A DNA stretch of 64,000 bases from Bradyrhizobium sp. AZCC 1721 (GTDB lineage Bacteria > Pseudomonadota > Alphaproteobacteria > Rhizobiales > Xanthobacteraceae): assembly GCF_036924715.1 (NCBI RefSeq), contig NZ_JAZHSB010000001.1, positions 1,293,001 through 1,357,000 on the forward strand, in the 5' to 3' direction. Each line of letters opens with the position of its first letter. The first letter of the stretch is position 1. The position numbers were made by a program, and so were the translations under genes. The notes under the pieces are model-generated. The model saw nothing but the letters and a program-made list of their open reading frames with translations, ran no database searches and had not been told where the DNA came from. This document shows positions 53,350-62,132 of this stretch, piece by piece.

Positions 53350-53493
53350 ATGGCAGATCGCAACGGCCTGAAATTCGTCGGCTTTGTCTTCGCAACCGTC
53401 ACGATGGCGGTGATGCTCACCGCCACGATGGTGGTGAAATCCTATGCCGACGGCGTTTACACGATCGAGGACACCGCGTTCGTCCGCCAGTAG
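53350..53493 (+). CDS. Small single-pass membrane protein
   Basis: 47 residues from ATG 53350 (MADRNGLKFVGFVFATVTMA) with one membrane helix and the short tail VKSYADGVYTIEDTAFVRQ. The ribosome site GAGGGGA is well placed; an alternative ATG at 53344 would add two residues. A comparable small protein seems conserved in Bradyrhizobium; function unknown. Confidence 0.65.
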   Translation: MADRNGLKFVGFVFATVTMAVMLTATMVVKSYADGVYTIEDTAFVRQ

Positions 53494-53535
53494 TTGCGGA
53501 TCGAGCAAGCATAGACGCCGAATCTCAAAAAAGAT

Positions 53536-53673
53536 TCAGCGGCTCCAGATCAACGTCATTGCCACGACCGCAAGCGTCAGCAATCCGACGAAGCGGATCA
53601 CGAGCGTGCCCATGCTATGCGACGATTGCCGCAACGGCATGGAATCCATGTTGTCTGGCTGAACGTTTTGCAT
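53536..53673 (-). CDS. Small single-pass membrane protein
   Basis: 45 residues from ATG 53673 (MQNVQPDNMDSMPLRQSS), with one C-terminal membrane helix (GTLVIRFVGLLTLAVVAMTLIW) and a basic end. An upstream in-frame ATG at 53772 gives extra residues of random composition. Function unknown. Confidence 0.55.
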   Translation of the reverse strand: MQNVQPDNMDSMPLRQSSHSMGTLVIRFVGLLTLAVVAMTLIWSR

Positions 53674-53766
53674 CGCCGGTGTGTCCCCAAAAAGGTGCCT
53701 GCCGCCAAGTGACGACATCCGTCCTTGGACGCGACCGTGCTTATAAAGTTCAGATCGAACACAGCC

Positions 53767-53803
53767 AAACAAAACCGCCGCGCTCCGGTACGGAACGCGG
53801 CGG
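53767..53803 (-). terminator. Rho-independent terminator of the 138-residue gene on the minus strand
   Basis: On the minus strand the stem CCGCCGCG...CGCGGCGG, extended by TCCG/CGGA around a TAC loop, is followed by TTTTGTTT. It lies 27 bases after the stop at 53830. Confidence 0.85.
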
Positions 53804-53829
53804 AGTGTCAGATTTTTGCAACGATCAGA

Positions 53830-54246
53830 TTAGGCGTTGCGCAGGCCGTCGGCGGCGCGCTTCCACTGCGTGACGTTGTCGGCAATCATGCGCGTCGACT
53901 TCATCGCCGCCTGGCTGAGCTGCGCATAGCCGGAGATCTCGCGCTGGACGCGCTGGCCTTCGGCATGGAGCAGGTCGCGGAGGCTTTCGAGTTCAGAAAT
54001 CAGCTTCTCGATTTCCGCCAGCGAGGTGCCGGCGACGCGCTGGATCAGCGAGTTGACGTTGTTGACGGTCGCTTCGGCATTGGCGTCGATCGGCATGGTG
54101 TCCGGGCCCACCGCGGGCCGGCGCAGATAGGCGATATCGTTGCGAACGAAATCGCGGATGCCGGCCTCGACTTCGGATACGGCGGCGAGATCGCCGTCGA
54201 CTTCCGGGTTCGGATCAGCTTGTTCGGAACGAATAGTGGCGTTCAT
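53830..54246 (-). CDS. Hypothetical protein, helical
   Basis: 138 residues, largely alpha-helical with a coiled-coil-like C-terminal half (IEKLISELESLRDLLHAEGQRVQREISGY cut here by eye into heptads). No signal peptide or membrane helix. No family is recognised, but it ends with a clear terminator and reads well, so it is real. Similar small genes are expected in related Bradyrhizobium. Confidence 0.8.
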   Translation of the reverse strand: MNATIRSEQADPNPEVDGDLAAVSEVEAGIRDFVRNDIAYLRRPAVGPDTMPIDANAEATVNNVNSLIQRVAGTSLAEIEKLISELESLRDLLHAEGQRVQREISGYAQLSQAAMKSTRMIADNVTQWKRAADGLRNA

Positions 54247-54429
54247 CGGCTATTCCTCTGTTTCGCTTTCAGGCGAGCGCGGACGTCCCCCGCACGACGA
54301 AGTGGAGCGGGTCCCATCTGTCCCGCCGATTTTGTCCGCATCTTGGCCAATCTGCGGCAATGATGGTTCATTCTCTGGGGTGGTGCCCTTGAGGCCGGAA
54401 AGCGCGTCAAACTGGGACGATTTCGGCCC

Positions 54430-55344
54430 TCACCAGCTACGCCTGAAGCCCGCGCTGAGGCTCTTGTTGGCGGCACCCGAGGGCGTTTCGCCGATCGAGC
54501 CGGAGATGGTGACGCCGTCGAACAGCTTCTGCTCGGCGCCGACCTTGCGCAGCCACTTGTCGTCGGATGTCGATAGCGTCTGGCCGGCGATCAGGCTGGT
54601 GCCGGTGTCGGCAATGCTGAGCTTTACCGACTGGTCGGTCTCGTAGCTGCTGGCCGGATGGCCGACGATGCCAGGCACCGGCACGATGCCTTGCTGGATC
54701 AGGTTGTAGTCGTTCTTCAGGGTCAGCGAATATTGCTCGCTGATCGGCAGCGATTTGCTCAAGGAAGTGCCGAGCTTGCTCTGCTCGGATCCGGGATCGA
54801 CCCGGGCCTCGACCGCGGTCGTGTCCCAAATCGAGCCAACGCCTGGGGCGGTAATCGCAGCCCACGCGGTGCCGGACGATTGCGGCAGGCTGCCGCCATT
54901 GGCAAGTTTTTCCGAGAGCAGTTCGGACGTCGTCACCGTGCCTTGCCGCGCGACCGTCATGTCGGCGCCGATCCGCGCATCCCAGAACGGCGAGATGGAT
55001 TGCTTGACCGATACCGCGGAGGTGCCGTTCGGTCTTTCATTGGCGGACCATGAGGCATCCGCGCTGGCAGCGCCTTTCGACGAATTGCCTCCCTTCGGCG
55101 CCTGAAAGCTCAGGGTCGATGCATCGACGTTGAGCTGGCTCCAGTCGAGCTTTTCGACGTCGATGTCCTTCATGATGTCGGCATCGTTGACGCTGGGAGC
55201 GGCCTCGGCTTCTTCAGCCTGCTGCATCTCCGCCTCGTCGTCGATCGGCGGCGTTTGTGCCGCCACAGCCAATATCGAAGCCAAACTTACGCCGGCCACC
55301 AGCATTGGCAGCCGCGCCCAGCCAAATCGCATTTTCGGAATCAT
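54430..55344 (-). CDS. Exported hypothetical protein, beta-rich
   Basis: 304 residues from ATG 55344 (MIPKMRFGWARLPML) with a signal peptide ending near AVAAQT. An acidic region (residues 34-60) precedes a long stretch of alternating polar/hydrophobic strands (SKLGTSLSKSLPISEQYSLTLK) ending in Trp, suggestive of an outer-membrane barrel. An in-frame extension to 55440 runs into the repeat at 55411, so is rejected. Function unknown. Confidence 0.75.
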   Translation of the reverse strand: MIPKMRFGWARLPMLVAGVSLASILAVAAQTPPIDDEAEMQQAEEAEAAPSVNDADIMKDIDVEKLDWSQLNVDASTLSFQAPKGGNSSKGAASADASWSANERPNGTSAVSVKQSISPFWDARIGADMTVARQGTVTTSELLSEKLANGGSLPQSSGTAWAAITAPGVGSIWDTTAVEARVDPGSEQSKLGTSLSKSLPISEQYSLTLKNDYNLIQQGIVPVPGIVGHPASSYETDQSVKLSIADTGTSLIAGQTLSTSDDKWLRKVGAEQKLFDGVTISGSIGETPSGAANKSLSAGFRRSW

Positions 55345-55410
55345 TGCCCGCCCGCATTCCAAGTCGCGCCAACAATGCGTTTGTTTTAGTGCGAAATTAT
55401 GACCGCGCTT

Positions 55411-55496
55411 CGTCATTGCGAGCGAAGCGAAGCAATCCATAGCGCCGCAAGCCGAGGCATGGATTGCTTCGTCGCTTGCGCTCCTCGCAAGGACGG
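55411..55496. repeat. CGTCATTGCGAGCGAAGCG palindromic repeat, copy 2
   Basis: Same family as 41720-41803: CGTCATTGCGAGCGAAGCGA into AGCAATCCAT, then ATGGATTGCTTCGTCGC. The right arm here has decayed (CTCCTCGCAAGGACG). Confidence 0.9.
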
Positions 55497-55506
55497 CATC
55501 TGGGAG

Positions 55507-55941
55507 TTACACCGCCATCCGTGGCAGGTGAATCGGGTAGCCCACGGTCTGCTCGACCAGATCGAAGGTGTCGACCAGCACGCGCAAGTTGGTCAGGCGG
55601 CCGGCCCTGAACTGGGCGAAATGGGCGATGCGCAGGCTGATCGGCTTGTTCGAATCCAGCGCGGTCAGCGAATAGCGCATCATCGAGGCGGCCGTATCCA
55701 CTCCCAGCATGATCGATTCGCGGTCGAAGCGGTGGACGCGGAAATTGTCCGCAATCTGCCTGATCACCTCCATCACGGCCGCCTTGCCGCGGCGCTGGCC
55801 GAAGAACGGAAACATATCGATCGGTCCATAGATCGCCCAGTCGACCTCCTCGTCGAGCAGGGTTTCGAGATCGGCGGGCTGGCGTTCATTGATCGCACGA
55901 TGCAACGCGCGCGAAAAACGCCAGAGACTATGCTCTGTCAT
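55507..55941 (-). CDS. NTF2-like (SnoaL-type) protein, first of two paralogues
   Basis: 144 residues. The NTF2 fold is suggested by ALHRAINERQPADLETLLDEEVDW, FGQRRGKAAVMEVIRQI and the C-terminal sheet (RIAHFAQFRAGRLTNLRVLVDTFDLVEQ). It shares GPIDMFPFFGQRRGKA and DTFDLVEQ with the gene at 56165, so the two are tandem paralogues. Possible activity: ketosteroid isomerase-like or ligand binding. Confidence 0.85.
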   Translation of the reverse strand: MTEHSLWRFSRALHRAINERQPADLETLLDEEVDWAIYGPIDMFPFFGQRRGKAAVMEVIRQIADNFRVHRFDRESIMLGVDTAASMMRYSLTALDSNKPISLRIAHFAQFRAGRLTNLRVLVDTFDLVEQTVGYPIHLPRMAV

Positions 55942-56164
55942 TTTGATTTGGTCCTAAAAACTGGATTTCAAAACGGCAATCGCGCCCAATCGGGCGTCTT
56001 CATCGACGCCGGGGCCGAAATGCCGGACTTTCACTGTTGCAGCCAGAAATAGAGCAGTTTCGCCAGAACGCAATTGCCGTTTTTGCAATGCACAAATGCG
56101 ACTGTTTTGGCCGCATTATCGGTCGTGGCGGCGCACCGGCTCGCGCTGAATAATGACGAAGGCG

Positions 56165-56614
56165 CTAAATCAGCTCCGGCTTTCTACCGGTCAGGATCGC
56201 GGCGACGTCGCGTTCGAGCAGTTGCTGGACCAGATCGAAGGTGTCGATGATTTCCCTGATCTGGCTGATCTTGCCGTCGCGCAGCGTGTAGAAGCCGGCG
56301 ATGTCGAACTGCACCATGCGCTGGTTGATGCTCTTGCGGAAGAACACGCGGATGAACGCGGCCGCCTTGTCGCCCTCGACCACCAGGATGGGCACCTCGC
56401 AGCGCAGTTCGGAATAGCGGGCGCGGACGGCGTTCCACATCTCGCGCATTTCGGCCTTGCCGCGGCGATGGCCCATATGCGGCAGGATGTCGATCGGGGC
56501 GTTGGCGAGCGACTCGATGTCGTCTGTGCAGCGCGCCAGCGCGCCTTCGACGTCACCGGAATACAGGACGTTGAGGAAATCCAGTACGCGCTGACGATGA
56601 GATTCCTCGGTCAT
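56165..56614 (-). CDS. NTF2-like (SnoaL-type) protein, second paralogue
   Basis: 149 residues: LDFLNVLYSGDVEGALARC, the shared APIDILPHMGHRRGKAEMRE, and IAGFYTLRDGKISQIREIIDTFDLVQQ. It aligns with the upstream-in-map paralogue and has the same length class. Same strand, 223 bases apart, with its own start. Confidence 0.85.
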   Translation of the reverse strand: MTEESHRQRVLDFLNVLYSGDVEGALARCTDDIESLANAPIDILPHMGHRRGKAEMREMWNAVRARYSELRCEVPILVVEGDKAAAFIRVFFRKSINQRMVQFDIAGFYTLRDGKISQIREIIDTFDLVQQLLERDVAAILTGRKPELI

Positions 56615-56891
56615 TCGTCCACCCCGTCTGGGTTCGATCCGGCTCTGCGGCCCAGTCCAAGGGAAGGGCAGGGAAGGGCGGAGGGATCAATCAGCAAAGC
56701 AACCTACAGTATGTGACGTGGTGGTTTCCAAAAGGTTCACTGCCGCGATGCGACGACGCAGCGAAGACGCGCGGAGCCTGTCATCGGGCCGCGCTGCGTG
56801 CGGACCCGTTGGCGCTCCTCACTATTGAGGGCTTATGACACGATAAGATTAGCGCTAGGCCAGGATACTGCTGCCGCTTCTGTCCTGCCGG
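56615..56891. other. Intergenic region between the second NTF2-like gene and a small ORF
   Basis: About 277 bases with no gene seen. The sequence GAACC-N16-CGTC on the minus strand (near 56720-56740) is only loosely like a general-stress sigma promoter and is not claimed. Confidence 0.3.
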
Positions 56892-57068
56892 CTAAGCGGC
56901 GTCTTTGGTTGCGATCATCGTCCGGATGTCGTCGGCCAGTTCGCGGTAATGCAAGCCGAGGCGCAGGTATAGCTCGCGCTTCGCCCCATCCGACGTCAAC
57001 TTGCCGATCAAATCGCATTCGGCAGCGAGAGTCTCGAACCGCTCCAATTTGGCTTCAAGGTCGGTCAT
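56892..57068 (-). CDS. Small hypothetical protein (58 residues)
   Basis: ATG at 57068 to TAG at 56892: begins MTDLEAKLERFETLAAECDL and ends DIRTMIATKDAA. It is charged and helical, with one Cys, and codon use (third-position G/C) fits the neighbours. The opening TDLEAKLERFETLAAEC recalls small conserved rhizobial proteins of unknown role. Too short to identify further. Confidence 0.65.
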   Translation of the reverse strand: MTDLEAKLERFETLAAECDLIGKLTSDGAKRELYLRLGLHYRELADDIRTMIATKDAA

Positions 57069-57444
57069 GACGCGTCTCCCCTAACGCCCACCAAGGGGAT
57101 CAGCTTACGCCTTCATTTTACGTCACGGCTAACATCGTTATCGGATAGAACTAATTTTACAGCCTCGGCGATTGCGCGGACGCTCCGGCAATCGTTGCCC
57201 GGCAATTTGCCTCGGGAAACGTCATCATTCCCAAGGGGAGGCAAAGCCTCCTGGCCGGTTATCCGGATGAGTGGGCGTCGGAGAATGCCCAGCTCACGAC
57301 CAATCGGCGGACGCTTTGAGTGCACCCGCGGACGGAGACGTTGGGCCACGCTTTCTGGTGGCGCGAGCAGACATTGGCCACCGGAAGAAACGCCGATGTG
57401 TTATTATGCCGGCGCCAACGTCGCACAAATGACGCGGTGTTCAG
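57069..57444. other. Intergenic region upstream of the HD-domain gene
   Basis: 376 bases. A weak 78-codon minus-strand frame (57113-57349) has no similarity and is not called. The last part is A/T-rich (TGTGTTATTATG, near 57395) and may carry the promoter of the HD gene. Nothing else is seen. Confidence 0.4.
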
Positions 57445-58293
57445 ATGATCACAATCCCGGAACTGGTGGCGCAAGCCTTGGGGTCGTTTCTGGCCTCGGA
57501 TACCAGGAGCAGGTTTGGCTCCTCTCAAGCCCGGCTGGCTGAACTTCTCCCCTATGCAGCCAGGCTCACATTGGAATGCATCGGCAACAGCGACGCCCTG
57601 TATCACAACATCGAACACACCATGCTCGTGACCCTTGCCGGGCACGATATCCTGATGGGCCGGGCGATGCTGCGGCCAACGACGCCAGACGACTACGCCA
57701 ATTTCATCCTGGCGTGCCTCACCCACGACATCGGATACGTGCGCGGAATCGTCCAGGGAGATGACGGGGATTCCTATGTCGCAGATCTCAGCGGCCGTAC
57801 TGTTCGCTTGGCGCGAGGTTCATCCGATGCCGCGCTGGGAGCCTACCATGTGGACCGCTCGAAGCTGTTCGTCTTCGAGCGGCTCGACACCGCCGACGAG
57901 GTCGATGCGAGCCGGATCGCCAGGGCAATCGAGTATACGCGATTTCCCTATGTTGATTCATCGTCGAACGACGAGCTGATCGAAGAAGAGGGCCTGTTGC
58001 TGCGCGCGGCCGACCTCATCGGGCAGCTCGGCGATCCCAACTACCTGAAAAAAGCCAATGCCCTGTTCTACGAATTTGAAGAAGTCGGCATGAACAAAAC
58101 GCTCGGCTACCAGACGCCGGCAGACGTCGTTTACAAATATCCGCAGTTCTATTGGAACAACGTCGCGCCGCAAATCCAGACGGCGATACGCTATCTCAAT
58201 GTCACATCGAGTGGACGGCAATGGATAGCAAACCTGCACAGCAACGTTTTCCGGGCCGAGCGCGAAATGAACCTGTCCGGCCCGCAGCCGTGA
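57445..58293 (+). CDS. HD-domain metalloprotein (Npun_R2479-like)
   Basis: 282 residues. HD-type ligands: the YHNIEHTMLVTLAGHD segment and LTHDIGYVRGIV, then ELIEEEGLLLRAADLIGQLGDP. The order His...His-Asp...Asp matches metal-dependent phosphohydrolases. It most resembles the cyanobacterial Npun_R2479-type group. Substrate unknown. Confidence 0.82.
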   Translation: MITIPELVAQALGSFLASDTRSRFGSSQARLAELLPYAARLTLECIGNSDALYHNIEHTMLVTLAGHDILMGRAMLRPTTPDDYANFILACLTHDIGYVRGIVQGDDGDSYVADLSGRTVRLARGSSDAALGAYHVDRSKLFVFERLDTADEVDASRIARAIEYTRFPYVDSSSNDELIEEEGLLLRAADLIGQLGDPNYLKKANALFYEFEEVGMNKTLGYQTPADVVYKYPQFYWNNVAPQIQTAIRYLNVTSSGRQWIANLHSNVFRAEREMNLSGPQP

Positions 58294-58338
58294 TCTTGGC
58301 CTGCTCGCTCCGCGTGGATCGAGCGCCGTCCGCCTGCG

Positions 58339-59031
58339 CTAGCCGTGATAGCTCGGCGAATTCCGCGCGAGCCCATCGAACGCGTCGAGCAGCCGCTCGC
58401 GCCAAGCATAGACCTGATCGTCCTCCATCAGCAGCTTGAACGGGCTGACCACGCGCGCCCACTGGAACGCGCCGAACACGATATAGTCCGCATAGTTCGC
58501 TGCCGTGCCGCCGAGGTACGGCTGCGTCCGCAATGTCAGCCGCAGCGGATCGAGGCTTTTGCGAAAACCTTCGACCGCCTTGTCGCGGTCGGCCATGATG
58601 TCTTCCAGCTTCTTGCCAAAGCGCGCCTCGCGCGACGCGCGGAAATAGGCGGCATCCTCCGGCTTCAGGTTGAGCGGGACGTCGGCGATGATGAGCGGAA
58701 ATATACCGCCGATCACGCCATCGCCCCACCAGTTCAGCATCCGTCCCATAGCGCGGCCGCCCTCGCCACCGAACAGCGACGGCCGGTCCGGATACTTGTC
58801 TTCGAGATAGTTGGCGATGGTCCAGGAATCGACGACCGCGCTGTCGCCGTCGAGCAGCACCGGCACCTTCTCCGAGCCATGCGGCGCGATCGCGCTTTTC
58901 TCGGTGAAGCGCCAGGGAATCGTCTCCGCCGACAGCCCCTTATGCGCTAGCGCCATCCGCGTTCGCCAGCAGAATGGGCTGAACGGACGGGATGGATCGG
59001 TACCGACGAGTTCGTAGAGTTTGAGGGACAT
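58339..59031 (-). CDS. Glutathione S-transferase-like protein (LigE/beta-etherase-like)
   Basis: 230 residues: N-terminal thioredoxin fold (MSLKLYELVGTDPSRPFSPF with CWRTRMALAHKGL; PVLLDGDSAVVDSWTIANYLE) and a helical C-terminal domain (AANYADYIVFGAFQWARVV). The FSPFCWR active-site region recalls bacterial beta-etherases but activity is unproven. Confidence 0.88.
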   Translation of the reverse strand: MSLKLYELVGTDPSRPFSPFCWRTRMALAHKGLSAETIPWRFTEKSAIAPHGSEKVPVLLDGDSAVVDSWTIANYLEDKYPDRPSLFGGEGGRAMGRMLNWWGDGVIGGIFPLIIADVPLNLKPEDAAYFRASREARFGKKLEDIMADRDKAVEGFRKSLDPLRLTLRTQPYLGGTAANYADYIVFGAFQWARVVSPFKLLMEDDQVYAWRERLLDAFDGLARNSPSYHG

Positions 59032-59104
59032 GCGATATTGTGCGCGAAGTCAGCGTTTGAAACAACAACCGTCATTGCAATGACGACGGAGTGCGGTCTG
59101 CCCG

Positions 59105-59245
59105 TTCCCGTCATGCCCCGCCACCGGGTCGGCCGAACGGCCGCCCGATGACGGGCTCCGGCGGGGCATCCAGTACGCCGAGACGCTAGTGGAGTCACGG
59201 CCGCCCGTGGTTACTGGATCATCCGCCTTCGCGGATGATGACAGC
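59105..59245. repeat. Palindromic repeat between two GST genes
   Basis: Inverted arms CGTCATGCCCCGCCACCGGG and GGCTCCGGCGGGGCATCCAG plus hairpins around GGATCATCCGCCTTCGCGGA TGATGAC. A typical compound intergenic repeat. Confidence 0.7.
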
Positions 59246-59270
59246 GGGGTGCGGTGAGAACAACGGAACC

Positions 59271-59978
59271 CTACCGCACCACAGCCGCGGTCTGCCCGAA
59301 CAGGATTCGGCGCTCCTCCTCGGTGCGGTTGACGGGCTGGCCAAAGTTCGGATTGACCTCTTTCGCCTTGGCATAGGCGCGCTCGGTCGCGGGGCGGGCG
59401 CGGATGGTCTCCAGCCAGCGCTTCAGATGCGGGAAGTCGTCAATGTTCTGGCTCTGGTTCTTGTAAGGCACGATCCAGGGATAGCTCGCCATGTCGGCGA
59501 TCGAATAGTCGCCCGCGATGAACTCGCGATCGGTCAGACGCTTGTTGAGCACGCCGTAGAGCCGGTTGGTCTCGTTCACGTAGCGGTCGATCGCGTATTT
59601 GATCTTGTCCTGGGCGTAGTTGGAGAAGTGATGGTTCTGCCCGGCCATCGGCCCGAGATTGCCCATCTGCCAGAACGTCCACTGGATCGCGTCATAGCGG
59701 CCGTAGAGATCGGACGGCAGAAACTTTCCGGTCTTCTCGGCGAGATACAGCAGCATCGCGCCGGACTCGAAGATCGAAATCGGTTTTCCTCCGCCCTTGG
59801 GTTCATGATCGACCATCGCGGGGATGCGGTTATTCGGCGCGATCGCCAGAAACTCCGGCTTGAACTGGTCGCCTTTGCCGATGTTGACCGGAAATATTTT
59901 GTACTTCAGCCCGGTCTCTTCGAGGAACATCGTGATCTTGTGGCCGTTCGGCGTGGTCCAGTAGTGAAGGTCGATCAT
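59271..59978 (-). CDS. Glutathione S-transferase / disulfide-bond oxidoreductase (YghU/YfcG-like)
   Basis: 235 residues. The N-terminus WTTPNGHKITMFLEE is the Nu-class pattern (Thr-Pro-Asn-Gly-X-Lys), with PAMVDHEPKGGGKPISIFESGAMLLYLAEKTG and YSIADMASYPWIVPYKNQ. This class reduces organic disulfides with glutathione. Start chosen at ATG 59978; the in-frame region up to 60320 is unrelated. Confidence 0.92.
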   Translation of the reverse strand: MIDLHYWTTPNGHKITMFLEETGLKYKIFPVNIGKGDQFKPEFLAIAPNNRIPAMVDHEPKGGGKPISIFESGAMLLYLAEKTGKFLPSDLYGRYDAIQWTFWQMGNLGPMAGQNHHFSNYAQDKIKYAIDRYVNETNRLYGVLNKRLTDREFIAGDYSIADMASYPWIVPYKNQSQNIDDFPHLKRWLETIRARPATERAYAKAKEVNPNFGQPVNRTEEERRILFGQTAAVVR

Positions 59979-60112
59979 GGGGCGATCCTGCTGGTTGAAA
60001 TCCGTGCATCGCAAGAAAGATGCGGATGCATGAAATTGATCGGACCGATGTCCCAAGTCAATGCGGGCTAAGGGCGTCGCGCGGAAATGTGATGACGGCC
60101 GGCGACGCGGGA

Positions 60113-60361
60113 TCAGCGTTGCGGCACGCCGATGCGGCCGTGCTCGCGCAGCAGCTTTTCGCCTGATGCGGTGACGGTCACCATCAGTCCGGTTCCGGCG
60201 ATGGTTTCGCGAGTGACGTAGCCGCGATCGGACGCGTCTTCCCAGATCGTCAGGCGCGGACAGGAGGTCCGCCAGGTCGCGACCACTTCTGCGTAATTCC
60301 GCGGCTCGCGGGCGACCCATTCGACGAAGTCGAGCACCAGTGGATCTGCAGCATCCGACAT
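60113..60361 (-). CDS. Small hypothetical protein
   Basis: 82 residues from ATG 60361 (MSDAADPLVLDFVEWVARE). A helix-turn-helix-like pattern (PRNYAEVVATWRTSCPRLTIW) followed by a beta wing (GLMVTVTASGEKLLREHG) suggests a winged-helix fold. Close to the TauE/SafE gene (13 bases). Function unknown. Confidence 0.75.
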   Translation of the reverse strand: MSDAADPLVLDFVEWVAREPRNYAEVVATWRTSCPRLTIWEDASDRGYVTRETIAGTGLMVTVTASGEKLLREHGRIGVPQR

Positions 60362-60374
60362 CAGCCCTCTCCCT

Positions 60375-61151
60375 TCAGAAGGAAGCAACCGAGCCGTGAA
60401 CCAGCAACAGCCAGCTTCCATAGAGAATGTAATAGCCGGCCACCGTCGTAATCAGCCGGTTGGCCCAGGTACGAAACTGCGCGTCGCTCATCGCCTCAAG
60501 AATCCGCCGCGCCAGTGTGGTGCCGAGCATCGAGGCCACGATCGCAACCGCGGCCAGCACGGGATCGAGCGTCGCGGCCTGGTCGATGATGCCGCCGAAA
60601 TAGATCAGTTTGGTGAGATGGCTGACGACCTGGCAGGTTGCCTTGGTGGCGACCACCTCGCGGCGGCCGAAATTGCCGCCGAGAAAGAACGTGTCCATCA
60701 GCGGGCCGGAGACGCCGGTCATCAGCATCAGGCCCATGCAGATGAAGCCGTAGAACGAGCCCTGCCAGATGCTGTCCGGGTTCGGCTTGAGGTTCTTCGG
60801 CATCAGCCGCGCCATGAACGGCGTGGCCCCGAGCAACAGCAAGGCAATGGGCTTGTCCGGCACGTAGCGGGTCAGCGACCAGACGCCGAGCGCCAGCGCG
60901 CAGCCGATCAGATAGACGAACACCGGCCGCCAGCGGATATGCGCCCGCCACAGAAATGCGCGCCAGCCATTCGACGCCATCTGCGTGATCGCGTGCAGCA
61001 CCATGGCGGTGGGCAGCGGCATCAGCATCAACAGCACGCCGATCAGGATCATCCCGCCGGCCATGCCGAACAGGCCGGACAGGAAGGCTGTCGCGACCAT
61101 CAAGGCACCGAGCGCTGCGATCATCAGGGCCGTCATCGGCAATCTCCACAT
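60375..61151 (-). CDS. TauE/SafE-family sulfite/anion exporter-like membrane protein
   Basis: 258 residues with about seven or eight membrane helices. The family pattern is FLSGLFGMAGGMILIG near the start and GVSGPLMDTFFLGGNFGRREVVATKATCQ in the middle. Members export sulfite, sulfoacetate and related organosulfur anions. Start at ATG 61151 (MWRLPMTAL). Divergent from the LysR gene, which may control it. Confidence 0.88.
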   Translation of the reverse strand: MWRLPMTALMIAALGALMVATAFLSGLFGMAGGMILIGVLLMLMPLPTAMVLHAITQMASNGWRAFLWRAHIRWRPVFVYLIGCALALGVWSLTRYVPDKPIALLLLGATPFMARLMPKNLKPNPDSIWQGSFYGFICMGLMLMTGVSGPLMDTFFLGGNFGRREVVATKATCQVVSHLTKLIYFGGIIDQAATLDPVLAAVAIVASMLGTTLARRILEAMSDAQFRTWANRLITTVAGYYILYGSWLLLVHGSVASF

Positions 61152-61226
61152 GACATTTCTGCCGTGCTTGTCGCAGCTACGCAAACCGAGTTATCTTGCT
61201 CTGGCATCAGTTTTCCTGAGGGTCAT

Positions 61227-62132
61227 GTGCGGCGGCTGCTCTTTCTCAACGGCATCAAGGCGTTCGAAGCGGCAGCGCGCACCGGCAGCTTCGCCGCCGC
61301 CGGGACCGAGCTCAACGTCTCCGCCGCCGCCGTCAGCCGGATGGTGCATCTGTTGGAAGAGCGGCTGGGCGTGGCGCTGTTCGAGCGCAAGGCCAACCGA
61401 CTCGTGACCACCGCCGCCGGCCGCGCCTATCAGAACGGGCTGACGCCGATCTTCGACGCGCTGGCGAGCCTGACCGCGCAGGTGACGGCGCCCGCAAGCG
61501 TCCGCGTGCTGACCATCGGCGTCGGGCCGACCTTTGCGATGAAATGGCTGATCCCGCGGCTGGCGGATTTCCGCAAGGAAGAACCCGACATCGACGTCCG
61601 TATCACCACCGGCGGCGCCGCGGTGCCGTTCGGCGAGGACTGGAGCTGCGGCATCAAGCTCGGCGACGGCGAATGGCCCGGCCTGATCGCCGAGCCGTTG
61701 TTTGCGGCCGATCTGCTTCCGGTCTGCGCGCCGCGCCTTGCGGGCGCGCTCAAACGTCCCGGCGACCTGAAGGGGCCGACGCTGCTGCGAGTGGCGCATT
61801 CGCCCGACGACTGGCCGTCATGGCTCGAGGCCGCCGGCACCGCTCGCATCAGCGCCCGCGGACCGGAGTTCGAGTTTTACGGCCAGGCGCTGCAGGCCGC
61901 CGTCGACGGCCTCGGCATCGCCATGGGCATCCGCCCCTATATCGACGATGACCTTGCGGCCGGCCGGCTGGTCGCGCCGTTTGCGTTAAGTGTGCCGAAA
62001 GGCATGCGCTGGTATCTGGTGTATCGCGGCTTCAGCACCGGGCAGCGCGATTTCGCCGCGTTCCGGCGCTGGATCGTTCGCGCGGCAGCGGAGCCCGCCA
62101 CGCGCCGCAGGGGCCACAGACATGCCGGATGA
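61227..62132 (+). CDS. LysR-family transcriptional regulator
   Basis: 301 residues starting GTG 61227. The N-terminal winged helix reads FEAAARTGSFAAAGTELNVSAAAVSRMVHLLEERLGV ALFERKANR; the C-terminal substrate-binding domain is GcvA-like (WSCGIKLGDGEWPGL, ending FAAFRRWIV). It is divergent from the TauE/SafE gene and overlaps the next gene by 11 bases. Confidence 0.9.
   Translation: MRRLLFLNGIKAFEAAARTGSFAAAGTELNVSAAAVSRMVHLLEERLGVALFERKANRLVTTAAGRAYQNGLTPIFDALASLTAQVTAPASVRVLTIGVGPTFAMKWLIPRLADFRKEEPDIDVRITTGGAAVPFGEDWSCGIKLGDGEWPGLIAEPLFAADLLPVCAPRLAGALKRPGDLKGPTLLRVAHSPDDWPSWLEAAGTARISARGPEFEFYGQALQAAVDGLGIAMGIRPYIDDDLAAGRLVAPFALSVPKGMRWYLVYRGFSTGQRDFAAFRRWIVRAAAEPATRRRGHRHAG

Noticed and set aside
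57113-57349. 78-codon minus-strand frame
   Set aside because: No similarity, weak start and no convincing ribosome site.
60396-61226. Long in-frame extension before the LysR gene
   Set aside because: It is antisense to the TauE/SafE gene and Gln/His/Arg-rich; LysR similarity begins at 61227.
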